The notes beneath the pieces are model-generated. The model saw only the letters and a list, made by a program, of their open reading frames with translations, did no database searches and had not been told where the DNA came from. Source: JACVRW01 sp963751835 (GTDB lineage: Bacteria; Actinomycetota; Thermoleophilia; Solirubrobacterales; Thermoleophilaceae). Taken from it: DNA of 64,000 nucleotides. Shown here one piece after another: positions 26,647-34,594 of this stretch (positions are counted from its first letter, which is position 1; every line of letters begins with the position of its first letter). The position numbers were made by a program, and so were the translations under genes. Location: NCBI GenBank assembly GCA_963751835.1, contig CAVVWD010000027.1:121652-185651 (forward strand), read 5' to 3'.

Positions 26647-26731
26647 GCGGGCGTGCTGGAACTAGGCAGACAGGCCAGGTTTAGGTCCTGGTGCTCGAAA
26701 GAGCGTGGGGGTTCGATTCCCTCCGCCCGCA
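26647..26731 (+). tRNA. tRNA-Leu (anticodon TAG)
   Basis: An 85-base class II tRNA. Acceptor GCGGGCG/CGCCCGC with A discriminator, anticodon stem CCAGG/CCTGG around TTTAGGT (anticodon TAG), long variable arm, and T-loop TTCGATT. Its 3' end is one base from the stop of the disrupted endonuclease gene. Confidence 0.93.
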
Positions 26732-26732
26732 T

Positions 26733-26913
26733 TTATTGCTTCGGACCAACGAAGTCGTCGAGCAAAATCACGCTCCGACGGTCCGAAACTGAGATGTTTC
26801 GGGCGTTTGACTGGGTCCATCGGATCCCGAGAAGCTCGCAGTGTTCGCAAAAGATCCCGCGGATGTCCGCTGAGAGATTCGAGAAGAAGTACCGCGGATA
26901 GGCGTATTCGGGA
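26733..26913 (-). pseudogene. HTH/LAGLIDADG endonuclease, 3' fragment (cut by IS21 element)
   Basis: This minus-strand piece encodes about 60 residues (YPRYFFSNLSADIRGIFCEH through SVILLDDFVGPKQ). It aligns with the C-terminus of the intact homologue at 51349 (HPRYSFSNLSDDIRRLFCEG through LDEFIGPKV). The matching N-terminal piece is at 29544-30135, on the other side of the IS. The stop codon (26733-26735) is one base from the 3' end of tRNA-Leu(TAG). Confidence 0.85.
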
Positions 26914-26920
26914 TGACGGC

Positions 26921-27008
26921 GGCCATGGGAATCTCCCCGTAGGCGGCCATCGAGAACTCCCCGCTGGCGGCCACCGGATCTCCCCATGGGTGGCCATCGG
27001 ATCTCCCC
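26921..27008 (+). repeat. Left-end multiple terminal repeats of the IS21 element
   Basis: Four copies of the ~17-base unit GGCCATCGGATCTCCCC or variants at 26921-26938, 26945-26962, 26969-26985 and 26992-27008. The 23-24 bp pitch (about two helical turns) is as expected for transposase-binding sites. Confidence 0.85.
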
Positions 27009-27077
27009 ACGGTTTCGTCCTGATCGGCCTGTAGCTCCGGTGCGCCTTGTCGTCGAGGCGTGCCGTGGAGGGCGGGC

Positions 27078-28585
27078 TTGAAGAACTCGGAGGAAGTGAT
27101 GGAGATCCTGGAAGCGTTCGACCTGACCGGCACGCTGCGTGGTGCGGCGGAGCTGGCGGGGTGTGATCACAAGACGGTCGCGCACTGGGTGCGCGCTCGC
27201 GAGCGAGGCCGGCGGCGGGCTGCCGGTGGCGGTGCGGCCGCGGCCGCGGGTGGATCGCGTTCGCGGTGAAGATCGAGGAGTGGGTCGATCGCTCGCGCGG
27301 GCGGATCCGCGCGGACGTCGCGCATCAGCGGCTGGTGGCGATGGGCTATCTGGGCTCGGAGCGCACGACGCGCCGGGCGGTGGCGGCGGCGAAGCGGCGC
27401 TGGCGGGCCGAGCACGGGCGGCGGACGCGGCCGTGGGTGACCGAGCCGGGGCTGTGGATGCAGTGGGACTACGGCGACGGGCCCGAGGGTCGGCGGGCCG
27501 CTCGACGGTCGTTGTTCTGCGCGTGGCTGGCCTGGTCGCGCTTCCGGGTCGTGCGTGCCGCTGTGGGATCGGACGATGCCGTCGGTGGTGATGGCGCTCG
27601 ATCGGGCGCTGCGGCGCGTTCGGCGGCGCGCCGACCTACGCGCTGACCGACAACGAGCGGACGGTCTCGATCGACCACGTCTGCGGGATGGCGGTCCGCA
27701 ACCCGCAGATCGTCGTCGGTCGGCCGCCACTACGGGCTGACGATCGCGACCTGCGTGCCGGCCGACCCGCGAGTCCAAGGGCGGCTCGGAGGCGACGGTC
27801 CGGATCGCGAAGGCCGATCTGGTCCCGACCGAGCACAACCTGCGCGGCGGACTATGCGGACTTCGCGCGAGCTCGAGCGCCGCGTGCGTCGAGTTCTGCG
27901 AGCGCGTCAACACGCGCGAGCACCGGGTCACGCGCCGGGCGCCGGCGGTGATGCTCGCCGAGGAACGCGCGCGGCTGCACCCGCTGCCCGCGGTGCCGCA
28001 CACGGTCTGCTTCGGCCAGACGCGCAAGGTGTCCTGGCAGTCGACGATCAGGGTCGGCGGCGCGCTCTACTCGGTCCCGTCGACGCTGGTCGACGAGCGC
28101 GTCTGGGCCCGCGTCGACGGCGACGAGCTGGTGATCGTGCACGCCGACGCGCCGGACGGGCCGCGCGAGGTCGCGCGCCACGCGCTGACCACGCCGGGGC
28201 GGCCGAGCATCCGCGACGAGCACTACCCGCCGCGGCCGGCGGGCGCGCTCGAGCGCCGCCCGAGGGCGCAGCACGCGCCGACGAGCAGGCGTTCCTGGCG
28301 ATCGGGCCCGGCGCCGAGCCGGTGGCTGATCGGCCGCGGCCGCGGGCGCGCGTCGCGGCTGCGGCGCAAGATCGCCGAGGCCGTCGCGCTCGCCAAGCTG
28401 CACGGCCCGGGCGACGTCGACGAGGCGCTCGCCGCCGCGGCGGCGGCTGGCCGCTTCGGCGAGGGCGACCTGGCGGCGATCCTCGCGCACCGCGGCGCGC
28501 CGAGGTGATCGAGTTCCCCGCGCGCGCGAGCGAGCAGCAGTCGCTGCAGCGCTCGACGCGCTCCTGGGAGGGCTTCGGCGCATGA
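27078..28585 (+). pseudogene. istA: IS21 transposase IstA, multiply frameshifted
   Basis: DDE transposase of the IS21 element, about 500 residues if repaired. The TTG at 27078 opens LKNSEEVMEILEAFDLTGTL, the usual IstA start with an N-terminal HTH (AAELAGCDHKTVAHWVRARE). MQWDYGDGP (near 27460) holds the first catalytic Asp. Later blocks are in other frames: TYALTDNERTVSIDHVCG, VRIAKADLVPTEHNLRG, RKVSWQSTIRVGGALYSVPS and EVIEFPARASEQQSLQRSTR. At least four frame changes occur. The end overlaps istB. Confidence 0.82.
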
Positions 28586-29369
28586 CGGTCAAGACGCCCG
28601 CGCCGCCGCCGCTCCCCGACGAGCTCGACCGGCTGCTGCGCCGGCTGCGGATGCCCTACGTCCGCAGGGCCGCGCCGGAGGTGATCGCGACCGCGGCCTC
28701 GCAGCGCTGGGAGCCCGCCGAGGTCCTGCGCGTCCTGCTCGCCGAGGAGGCCGCCGGCCGCGACCAGGCGACGATCGCGATGCGCCGCCGCGCGTCCGGG
28801 CTGCCCGGCCGGCAAGACGTTCGACGCCTGGGACGAGGCCGCCTCGCCGATCCCCAGGCCCGACCCAGCAGGCGCTGCGCACGCTCGAATGGATCGGCCG
28901 CGCGGAGAGCGCTTTGCGTCTGCGGGCCGAGCGGCACCGGCAAGAGCCACCTCGTCGAGGCGCTCGGGCACCTCGCGATCGATCACGGCAAGACGGTCGC
29001 CTGGCACACGCTCGAGAGCGCTCGCGGCGCTGCTGCGCCGCCACCGCGCCGACGACAGCGTCGCCCGCGCGATCGGCCGGCTGATCCGCGCCGACCTGAT
29101 CGTCATCGACGACATCGGCATGCTCCCGGTCGCGCCCGACGCCGCCGAGGCGCTGTTCCGCGTCGTCGACGCCGCCTACGAGAAACGCTCGATCGCGCTC
29201 ACCTAGCAACATCCACCCGGCCGGCTTCGACGAGCTGATGCCCAAGACGCTGGCCACCGCGACCGTCGACCGGCTGCTGCACCACGCCCACGTGCTCCTC
29301 ACCGACGGCACCGACAGCTACCGGCTCGCCCAAGCGACCGCCGGCAAGGGGGTGATGCCCCTGACCTGA
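28582..29369 (+). pseudogene. istB: IS21 helper ATPase IstB, frameshifted
   Basis: AAA+ transposition helper of about 255 residues if repaired. The N-terminus contains RLLRRLRMPYVRRAAPEVIA. Walker A is CGPSGTGKSHL (near 28922) and Walker B is LIVIDDIGMLP (near 29097). After a stop produced by a one-base shift near 29205 the frame resumes as NIHPAGFDELMPKTLATATV and ends KGVMPLT at the TGA 29367-29369. At least three shifts occur. ATG overlaps the istA stop. Confidence 0.83.
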
Positions 29370-29449
29370 CGGTCGCGCGCGCGGCCATCGCCGCTCCGCC
29401 TCGCCCTACGGGCTCGGCTCCGCGACGACCGGCCGCGCACCCATGCAAT

Positions 29450-29536
29450 GGGGAGAACCGATGGCCACCAGCGGGGAGAAAACATGGCCGCCGGTGGGGA
29501 GAACCGATGGCCGCCGCTGGGGAGAAACCGATGGCC
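29450..29536 (-). repeat. Right-end multiple terminal repeats of the IS21 element
   Basis: Four inverted copies of the same ~17-base unit at 29450-29466, 29473-29489, 29496-29512 and 29519-29536, with 23-bp pitch. This mirrors the left end. Confidence 0.85.
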
Positions 29537-29543
29537 GTTGACA

Positions 29544-30135
29544 CGGCGATACGGCCGCTCGGCAGTGTTGTCCGGAAGCGGTTGATCGTCCGGCAACCGT
29601 CCGAGTGGATCATTCCCCGGAGCAGCGGGCGCGGGTACTCGCGGGTCAGGCTGCGTTGCCACGCGACAAGTTCGATGCGTCGGAGGTGCTTTCGTCCAGC
29701 ACCGTGCTGCGGGAACGCGAACGGAAGCGCCGGGTGACTCGCGTGAACGATCGCCACGCGCGAGCCTTGGACCGCGCTCCGCCACGTCCCGACCCCGGGG
29801 AACGTCTGCGCAACGGCTCGCTCGACCTCAACGACCACCGCGGGATACCCGCCATCCAAACTGACAATGAGGCTCGCGGCCCCGCCGGGTGTGACGTTCA
29901 GGCATCCATCCCCCAGGTAGGCGCCGAGCAGGTAGCAGTAGGCCGCACCATCGCTCGGTCGCCACGATGAAGCGGCCGAGGCAAGCCGCTCATGGAAACG
30001 GCTGCCTCGACCATGACGCCAGGCACTGATCGTGCTGCGGGGAATACCGGTGAGCCGGGCGATTTGCGAATCGCCCAATCCCTCACCGATCAGCATCTGG
30101 ACCTCCTTGAAGTCGATCTGTGGCCGCCGGCGCAT
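29544..30135 (-). pseudogene. HTH/LAGLIDADG endonuclease, 5' fragment (cut by IS21 element)
   Basis: About 197 residues from ATG 30135 (MRRRPQIDFKEVQMLIGEGL). An N-terminal helix-turn-helix (SQIARLTGIPRSTISAWRHG) is followed by the first LAGLIDADG-like helix YCYLLGAYLGDGCL, LPFAFPQHGAGRKHLRRIEL, and the second motif LLRGMIHSDGCRTIN. Reading then runs into the IS21 right end. The intact homologue at 51349 has the same architecture. A perfect SOS-box-like palindrome lies directly upstream of the start codon. Homing or tRNA-linked mobility is inferred from the family. Confidence 0.82.
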
Positions 30136-30136
30136 A

Positions 30137-30150
30137 CGAACAAATGTTCG
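30137..30150 (-). promoter_or_regulatory. LexA/SOS-box-like palindrome at the endonuclease start
   Basis: CGAAC-AAAT-GTTCG exactly matches the CGAAC-N4-GTTCG LexA box of Gram-positive bacteria. It ends one base before the ATG of the disrupted endonuclease gene. The paralogue at 51349 carries a near-match in the same place. Confidence 0.6.
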
Positions 30151-30519
30151 CAGCGCCCGGATGAACCGGGATGGAGTTAGGGATGAAAGAGCCCTACATC
30201 GAAGGTCTAGCGAACCACGGTGGCCCCGAGTCATGCGTTGGCGCCCGTGAGGGCGCTGGCGAAGCGTTGACAGGGGTACGCGCAGGCTGGGTTATTGAGC
30301 CGCGAAATCCATGGTTTCGGGGTGCCGACGCCGTCGCGATAGGCGGAAGGCAACATCGCTGGCAGCGTTATCGCGAGCTGCCGGCGGACCCCGCGCGGTC
30401 GAAGAACCTGTGCATGCGTGGAATCTCCGTGCGCGAGAACCGGGAGATCCCATGGCTCGCCCGTCGTCGGTTGATCGCCGGGCGGGCCGCTCGGGGAAGG
30501 CCGAGGCCGTAAGCCTGAG

Positions 30520-32026
30520 ATGCACGAGCCGTGGGAAGTCGGACGGCCCCGTAGTACCGGCGAAGCCGCCGAACAAGGCCGCGCGAGCCGGTGGCGGAGG
30601 CGGTGGAGGGAAGGGGGCCTGGCCAAGGGGAACGCGGCCAGCAAAACGCGTCCCGGACACAGAGCCGGGCAAGACGCGCCAAGTGCGCTGGATCGCGTGC
30701 GCCGAAGTCGCAGGCAGGACAAGGAGGCGCGGTTCACCGCGCTCCTGCACCACGTCGACGTCGAGCGCCTGCGGGCGGCCTACCGGGCGTTGAACCCGAA
30801 GGCCGCGACGGGGGTGGACGGGGTGACGTGGTAGCGCCTACGGGCAGGATCTCGAAGCGAACCTTCGGGATCTGCACGCCCGGGTCCATCGCGGGCGCTA
30901 CCGGGCAAGGCCGACGCGGAGGGTGTACATCCCGAAGGCGGACGGGCGGCAGCGGCCGCTCGGCATCGCCGCGCTGGAGGACAAGATCCTCCAGCGCGCC
31001 GTCGTCGAGGTGCTCAACGCCATCTACGAGGCGGACTTCCTCGGCTTCTCGTACGGGTTCCGGCCCGGGCGCAGCCCGCATGACGCGTTGGATGCGCTCG
31101 CGGCCGGGATCTACAGCAAGAAGGTGAACTGGGTGCTCGACGCGGACATCCGCGACTTCTTCACCAGCCTCGATCACGGCGTGGCTGGTGAAGTTCCTCG
31201 AGCACCGGATCGCGGACCGGCGGGTCCTGCGCCTGATCCAGAAATGGCTCAGCGCGGGAGTCATCGAGGACGGGAAGTGGTCGCAGACCGAGAGCGGGGA
31301 CGGCGCAAGGGGCATCGGCATCGCCGCTGCTCGCCAACGTCTACCTGCACTACGTCTTTGACCTGTGGGCCGACCAGTGGAGGCGGCGGCACGCGCACGG
31401 CGACGTGATCATCGTGCGCTTACGCCGACGACTACATCGTGGGGTTCGAGCACCAGCGCGATGCGCAACGGTTCCTCGCCGACCTTCGCGACAGGCTCGC
31501 GAAGTTCGGCCTGGAGCTGCAGCCCGAGAAGACGCGGCTGATCGAGTTCGGGCGCTTCGCCGCCCGCAACCGAGCCAGGCGCGGCCATGGGCAAGCCGGA
31601 GACGTTCGACTTCCTGGGCTTCAAGCACATCTGCGCGAAGACCAAGAACGGGCGCTTCATGCTCAAGCGCATCACGATCGCGAAACGGATGCGGGCCAAG
31701 CTGCGCGAGGTCAAGGACGAACTGCGGCAGACGCCGCGCATCAGCTCGATCCCCGACCAGGGCCGGTGGCTGGCAAGCGTGGTGCGAGGGCACTACGCCT
31801 ACTACGCCGTGCCCGGCAACAGCGACGCGATCAACGCGCTTCTACAACCAGGTCACCCGCCACTGGTTCACGGTCGCTACGGCGCCGCAGCCAACGCAAG
31901 CGGCTGAACTGGGACGCGCATGAGACCGCATCAGCGCCCGATGGCTACCACCCGCCGAAACGCATGCACCCCTTCCCCAACGCGCGCTTCGACGCCCGCA
32001 CCCAAGGCAGGAGCCCAGTGCGCTAG
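30520..32026 (+). pseudogene. ltrA: Group II intron reverse transcriptase/maturase, multiply frameshifted
   Basis: Intron-encoded protein of about 500 residues if repaired. The N-terminal RT-0 block is FTALLHHVDVERLRAAYRAL. After a shift near 30833 come RRVYIPKADGRQRPLGIAAL, FLGFSYGFRPGRSPHDALDA and VNWVLDADIRDFFTSLDH. Further shifts lead to ASPLLANVYLHYVFDLWADQ, the catalytic YADDYIVGFEHQ (one extra T precedes it), KPETFDFLGFKHICAKTKNG, and the maturase end NARFDARTQGRSPVR. At least five frame changes are needed. The stop at 32024-32026 lies inside domain V, as in related introns. No C-terminal endonuclease domain was seen. Confidence 0.82.
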
Positions 32027-32043
32027 CAGCGCACGCTGGGATC
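32011..32043 (+). ncRNA. Group II intron domain V hairpin
   Basis: A 33-base hairpin opening GAGCCCAG and closing CTGGGATC, with a CG bulge and an inner stem TGCGC/GCGCA. This fits the size and layout of the catalytic domain V. It overlaps the last codons of the maturase. Confidence 0.7.
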
Positions 32044-32168
32044 TGCGCGGGGGGCCGCCCAAAGCCTGCATGGACAAACGTCCCGAATGGCCCAAGGGCG
32101 GTCCCTACCGCGATTCGATGCCGGATGGATCATCAAGTCGGAGTGCGCATCTAGAATCGATGGCCGAA

Positions 32169-32242
32169 GGGGCAGTGGCCAAATGGATCACGGCACCGGT
32201 CTCCAAAACCGGCGATTCCAGGTTCGAGTCCTGGCTGCCCCG
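32169..32242 (+). tRNA. tRNA-Trp (anticodon CCA)
   Basis: 74 bases. Acceptor GGGGCAG/CTGCCCC, anticodon stem CCGGT/ACCGG with loop CTCCAAA (anticodon CCA), T-arm CCAGG-TTCGAGT-CCTGG. The D-arm (GCCAAATGGATCACGGC) has only three clear pairs, a little unusual. Confidence 0.9.
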
Positions 32243-32309
32243 CTTCCCCGCCGTCGTCGTAGCACCGTTAGGTTTCCGCCCCGACGCCACCCTCGGGAGG
32301 AGACCCAGC

Positions 32310-33263
32310 ATGCCGTCAGTCGAGACCGTCAACGGGCCGATCGACGTCGAGGAGCTCGGCCGGACGCTGATTCACGAGCACTTCCGGACGATCGACGAGG
32401 CCACCCGGTTCCAGTTCCCGCACCTCTACGACGAGTCCGAGGAGTGGGAGCTCGCGATGGCGGACGCGAACGCGGTCAAGGACCACGGGGTTCGAACAGT
32501 CGTGGAGCCGAGCGCGATGCTCCTCACCCGGGATGCCGCGTTCAGCAAGCGCGTCGCTGACGAGAGCGGTCTCCAGGTGGTGCTCGCCACTGGCATTTAC
32601 ACCTACGACCATCTGCCTCAGTCGCTCCTCAACCGCGACGAGGATCAGCTCGCGGACATCTTCGTCCACGAGATCGAGCAGGGGATCCAGGGGACGGGCA
32701 TCAAGCCGGCTTTCATCAAGTGCGCCGCGGACGAGCCGGGACTCACCCCCAACGTCGACAAGGTCCACCGCGCCGCTGCGCGCGCAAGCAACCGCACCGG
32801 CAAACCGATCATGGCCCACTCGCGCCCGGCGAGCGGAACCGGACACGAGCAGATGCGCGTCTTCGTGGACGAGGGGGTCGACCCCGCCAAGGTCCAGGTC
32901 GCCCACACCGGCGACACGGACGACCTCGACTACATCGAGAAGCTCCTCGAAACGGGCTGCTTCATCGGCCTCGACCGCTACGGGCTGGATATCTTCCTTC
33001 CGACCGAGCAACGCCAGGCCACGACGCTCGCCCTGCTCGACCGGGGTTATGCCGAGCGCATGTTCCTCTCACAGGACTACTGCTCGACCCTCGACTGGTT
33101 CCCGCGCGAGGTGCAGGGCTACCTGAAGGCCAACGAGGTCCCGGACTGGAGCATGACCTTCCTCTTCGAGAAGGTCATACCCGAGCTCAAGGAGCGCGGG
33201 ATGACCGACGACCAGCTCGACCAGATGATGGTCGAGAACCCCAAGCACTGGCTAGGATCCTGA
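32310..33263 (+). CDS. Phosphotriesterase-family metal-dependent hydrolase (lactonase-like)
   Basis: A 317-residue TIM-barrel amidohydrolase of the PTE family. Binuclear-metal ligands are recognisable in order: His-x-His in LIHEHFRTID (~19), carboxylated Lys in FIKCAADEPGLT (~129), His in PIMAHSRP (~160), His in VQVAHTGDTDD (~188), and Asp in FLSQDYCSTLDW (~246). ATG 32310 follows GGGAGGAG. Family members hydrolyse phosphotriesters or act as quorum-signal lactonases; substrate is not determined here. It lies between tRNA-Trp and tRNA-Gly. Confidence 0.88.
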   Translation: MPSVETVNGPIDVEELGRTLIHEHFRTIDEATRFQFPHLYDESEEWELAMADANAVKDHGVRTVVEPSAMLLTRDAAFSKRVADESGLQVVLATGIYTYDHLPQSLLNRDEDQLADIFVHEIEQGIQGTGIKPAFIKCAADEPGLTPNVDKVHRAAARASNRTGKPIMAHSRPASGTGHEQMRVFVDEGVDPAKVQVAHTGDTDDLDYIEKLLETGCFIGLDRYGLDIFLPTEQRQATTLALLDRGYAERMFLSQDYCSTLDWFPREVQGYLKANEVPDWSMTFLFEKVIPELKERGMTDDQLDQMMVENPKHWLGS

Positions 33264-33271
33264 GAGCACCC

Positions 33272-33343
33272 GCGGGCGTGGTGTAACGGTTGCACAAGAG
33301 CCTTCCAAGCTCTTAGAGACGGGTTCGACTCCCGCCGCCCGCT
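33272..33343 (+). tRNA. tRNA-Gly (anticodon TCC)
   Basis: 72 bases. Acceptor GCGGGCG/CGCCCGC, anticodon stem AGAGC/GCTCT with loop CTTCCAA (anticodon TCC), T-loop TTCGACT. Confidence 0.93.
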
Positions 33344-33531
33344 CTCTTAAGTTTCGATTCGAATGGCGGCAATGGCCGCGCGTCGGATCCATTTCGCCGA
33401 GCCCCCGGCGCCTGTGACAGTTCGCGGACGACGTCGCACCTGGGCATCTCGGCAAGGATCGTCTCCCAGCCGTTTCCCGTCGCCACTCTTACTCCACCGG
33501 GCGAGGGCTATCATGCACGCCTGCATCGCCT

Positions 33532-33605
33532 CGGGGCGTGGCGCAGTCTGGTAGCGCATTCGGCTGGGGGCCGAAAGGTCGCTGGTTCAAATCCAGTCGC
33601 CCCGA
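33532..33605 (+). tRNA. tRNA-Pro (anticodon GGG)
   Basis: 74 bases. Acceptor CGGGGCG/CGCCCCG, anticodon stem TTCGG/CCGAA with loop CTGGGGG (anticodon GGG), T-loop TTCAAAT, A discriminator. Its last 15 bases are repeated at 34226-34240, marking it as an integration target. Confidence 0.93.
33591..33605 (+). repeat. Left attachment-site repeat in the tRNA-Pro 3' end
   Basis: ATCCAGTCGCCCCGA, identical to 34226-34240. The copy at 34226 is followed by CTTTTT like a tRNA terminator, whereas this copy is followed by the inserted DNA. Confidence 0.7.
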
Positions 33606-33615
33606 TGGGACGAAA

Positions 33616-33653
33616 CCCAGGCGCGGAGCGGAAAACACCTCTCCGCGCCTGGG
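33616..33653 (+). terminator. Hairpin just downstream of tRNA-Pro
   Basis: Perfect 13-bp arms CCCAGGCGCGGAG (33616-33628) and complement (33641-33653) with a 12-base loop, at the left edge of the putative element. It could end tRNA transcription or be a recombinase/accessory site. Confidence 0.5.
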
Positions 33654-33687
33654 GTCGGATTCCCGGGGATTCCGGGCGTCCCGACTT

Positions 33688-33730
33688 GATCCCGACGATC
33701 CCTCATTCGAGATCCCGACGAATCGGGATC
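33688..33730 (+). repeat. Direct and inverted GATCCCGA repeats in the putative element
   Basis: GATCCCGACGA occurs near 33688 and again at 33711. The latter forms a perfect inverted repeat GATCCCGA-CGAA-TCGGGATC (33711-33730). Such iteron-like arrangements are typical of recombination or replication control sites. Confidence 0.45.
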
Positions 33731-33736
33731 GCAGGG

Positions 33737-34021
33737 TGGCGGCGAGTCGCCGTTCTCACGCTCGGCATCGGGAGTATGACCGGGAGTACGCGCGTCGTTA
33801 CCGCAGGGAGCATCCTCGCGTTGACCCCTGCGCCCCGGTCGTGCAGCGAGCGGTGGCGGGCGGCCGAGGAGGCCGCCCTGGCCGCCCCGTCGTGGGAGCG
33901 GCAGGCGATCAGGGAGGCCCGGGACCGGGCCGAGGAGCTGTGGGAGATCGTCGCGCTGGACGTGATCAGCGACCCGGAGGAGTGGCGTGATCCGAGGCTC
34001 TCCGAACCTGGGAAAATGTAG
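33737..34021 (+). CDS. Small hydrophilic protein in the tRNA-Pro element (possibly frameshifted)
   Basis: Family not recognised. The C-terminal ~60 residues (WRAAEEAALAAPSWERQAIR through DPEEWRDPRLSEPGKM) look like a real amphipathic helical protein ending at TAG 34019-34021. A charged stretch HREYDREYARRYRREHPR lies just upstream in another frame, so a one-base shift near 33850 may split a ~94-residue protein. The start (GTG 33737) is tentative. It precedes a second small ORF in the same element. Confidence 0.35.
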   Translation, partial: WRRVAVLTLGIGSMTGSTRVVTAGSILALTPAPRSCSERWRAAEEAALAAPSWERQAIREARDRAEELWEIVALDVISDPEEWRDPRLSEPGKM

Positions 34022-34057
34022 GTATGAGAGGGTGGTACCACTGAAGGCGGTGGAACG

Positions 34058-34216
34058 ATGAGGAAGGAACCCGAGGCCACCACCGAGCGCGAGGCCGAGC
34101 CCCTCATCGACTTCACGCAGCGCCACCTGGCCGACAAGATGAGCGTCGTCCCTTGCATGTTCAGGGTGGTTCCCGACGAGGACCCGACGCCCGAGGCCGA
34201 GGAGGCCGGTGACTGA
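34058..34216 (+). CDS. 52-residue acidic protein in the tRNA-Pro element
   Basis: Very small ORF starting MRKEPEATTEREAEPLIDFT and ending PEAEEAGD. It contains one Cys and is acidic at both ends. A GAAGGCGGTGG precedes the ATG. It ends 10 bases before the right attachment repeat. Not recognised; could be a cargo or regulatory peptide. Confidence 0.4.
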   Translation: MRKEPEATTEREAEPLIDFTQRHLADKMSVVPCMFRVVPDEDPTPEAEEAGD

Positions 34217-34225
34217 GCCGAACCC

Positions 34226-34240
34226 ATCCAGTCGCCCCGA
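34226..34240 (+). repeat. Right attachment-site repeat of the tRNA-Pro element
   Basis: Exact 15-bp copy of the tRNA-Pro 3' end followed by CTTTTTCG, which looks like the original tRNA terminator displaced by the insertion. Confidence 0.7.
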
Positions 34241-34594
34241 CTTTTTCGCCGCTCCGCACGGCTCCGCGTACCCCCGCAAACCGCAGAGGTAAGCGGAGGC
34301 TGCGGGGCCATGCGGGACGGTGCGGGGACACGTGGGATACGCAGCGGGATACCAGCGGCGGGCGAGTATCCCGCTTGGCGCCGCCCCTTAGCCCGCCTGA
34401 CCCCGCTACACCGCCCCTCGGCTGCCCGGCCGCGAGCTCCTCGGCGTCGCGTTCGGTTGCCCGGCGTCGTGAGCGCCAGCGTGATGGCGTAGGTCTTCAT
34501 CGGGGTCCTTGGTTCGGGTCGTCGGACCCTCCGAGCGTTATGGAGATCGGCGGGCTGGCGACCTCGGCGATGCGTCAGGTCAAAGACGTACAGG
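34241..34594. other. Gene-free GC-rich stretch after the attachment repeat
   Basis: About 350 bases without a convincing gene. They contain several GCGGGG/GCGGGAT repeats and inverted GGGATAC/GTATCCC elements (34330-34375). A minus-strand frame starting MKTYAITLALTTPGN at 34500 lacks a ribosome site and becomes Arg-rich. The stretch may be further mobile-element debris. Confidence 0.5.

Larger units (their letters stand above)
26914..29543 (+). mobile_element. IS21-family insertion sequence
   Basis: A 2630-bp element with 25-bp imperfect terminal inverted repeats (TGACGGCGGCCATGGGAATC... at left, TGTCAACGGCCATCGGTTTC... inward from right). Each end carries four tandem copies of a GGCCATCGGNTCTCCCC-like repeat spaced 23-24 bp. 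It encodes a DDE transposase (istA) and an AAA+ helper (istB), overlapping by ATGA. It interrupts the endonuclease gene. No exact target duplication was found (5-bp flanks agree at 3 of 5). Both genes carry apparent frameshifts. Confidence 0.9.
30220..32114 (+). mobile_element. Group II intron with reverse transcriptase/maturase ORF
   Basis: The region begins GTGGCCCCGAGTCATGCG, a plausible group II 5' end. About 300 bases of structured non-coding sequence follow, then an RT/maturase ORF, and then a domain V-like hairpin at 32011-32043. After that a domain VI-like region ends ...CCCTACCGCGAT. Boundaries at both ends are inferred from family resemblance and may be off by several bases. It sits between the disrupted endonuclease gene and tRNA-Trp. 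Confidence 0.75.
33606..34240 (+). mobile_element. 635-bp putative miniature element or remnant integrated in tRNA-Pro
   Basis: DNA bounded by exact 15-bp repeats of the tRNA-Pro 3' end. It holds a 13-bp hairpin at the left end, short TCCCGAC/GATCCCGA repeats, and two small reading frames. No integrase gene is present. It may be an internally deleted integrative element or a satellite mobilised by another element. Confidence 0.55.

Noticed and set aside
29370..29449. Possible extra coding sequence between istB and the right IS end
   Set aside because: No start with ribosome site and no similarity to IS accessory genes. Treated as IS non-coding end.
34216..34500. Minus-strand ORF beginning MKTYAITLALTTPGN
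   Set aside because: No ribosome site, becomes Arg-rich and crosses the attachment repeat. Not supported as a gene.
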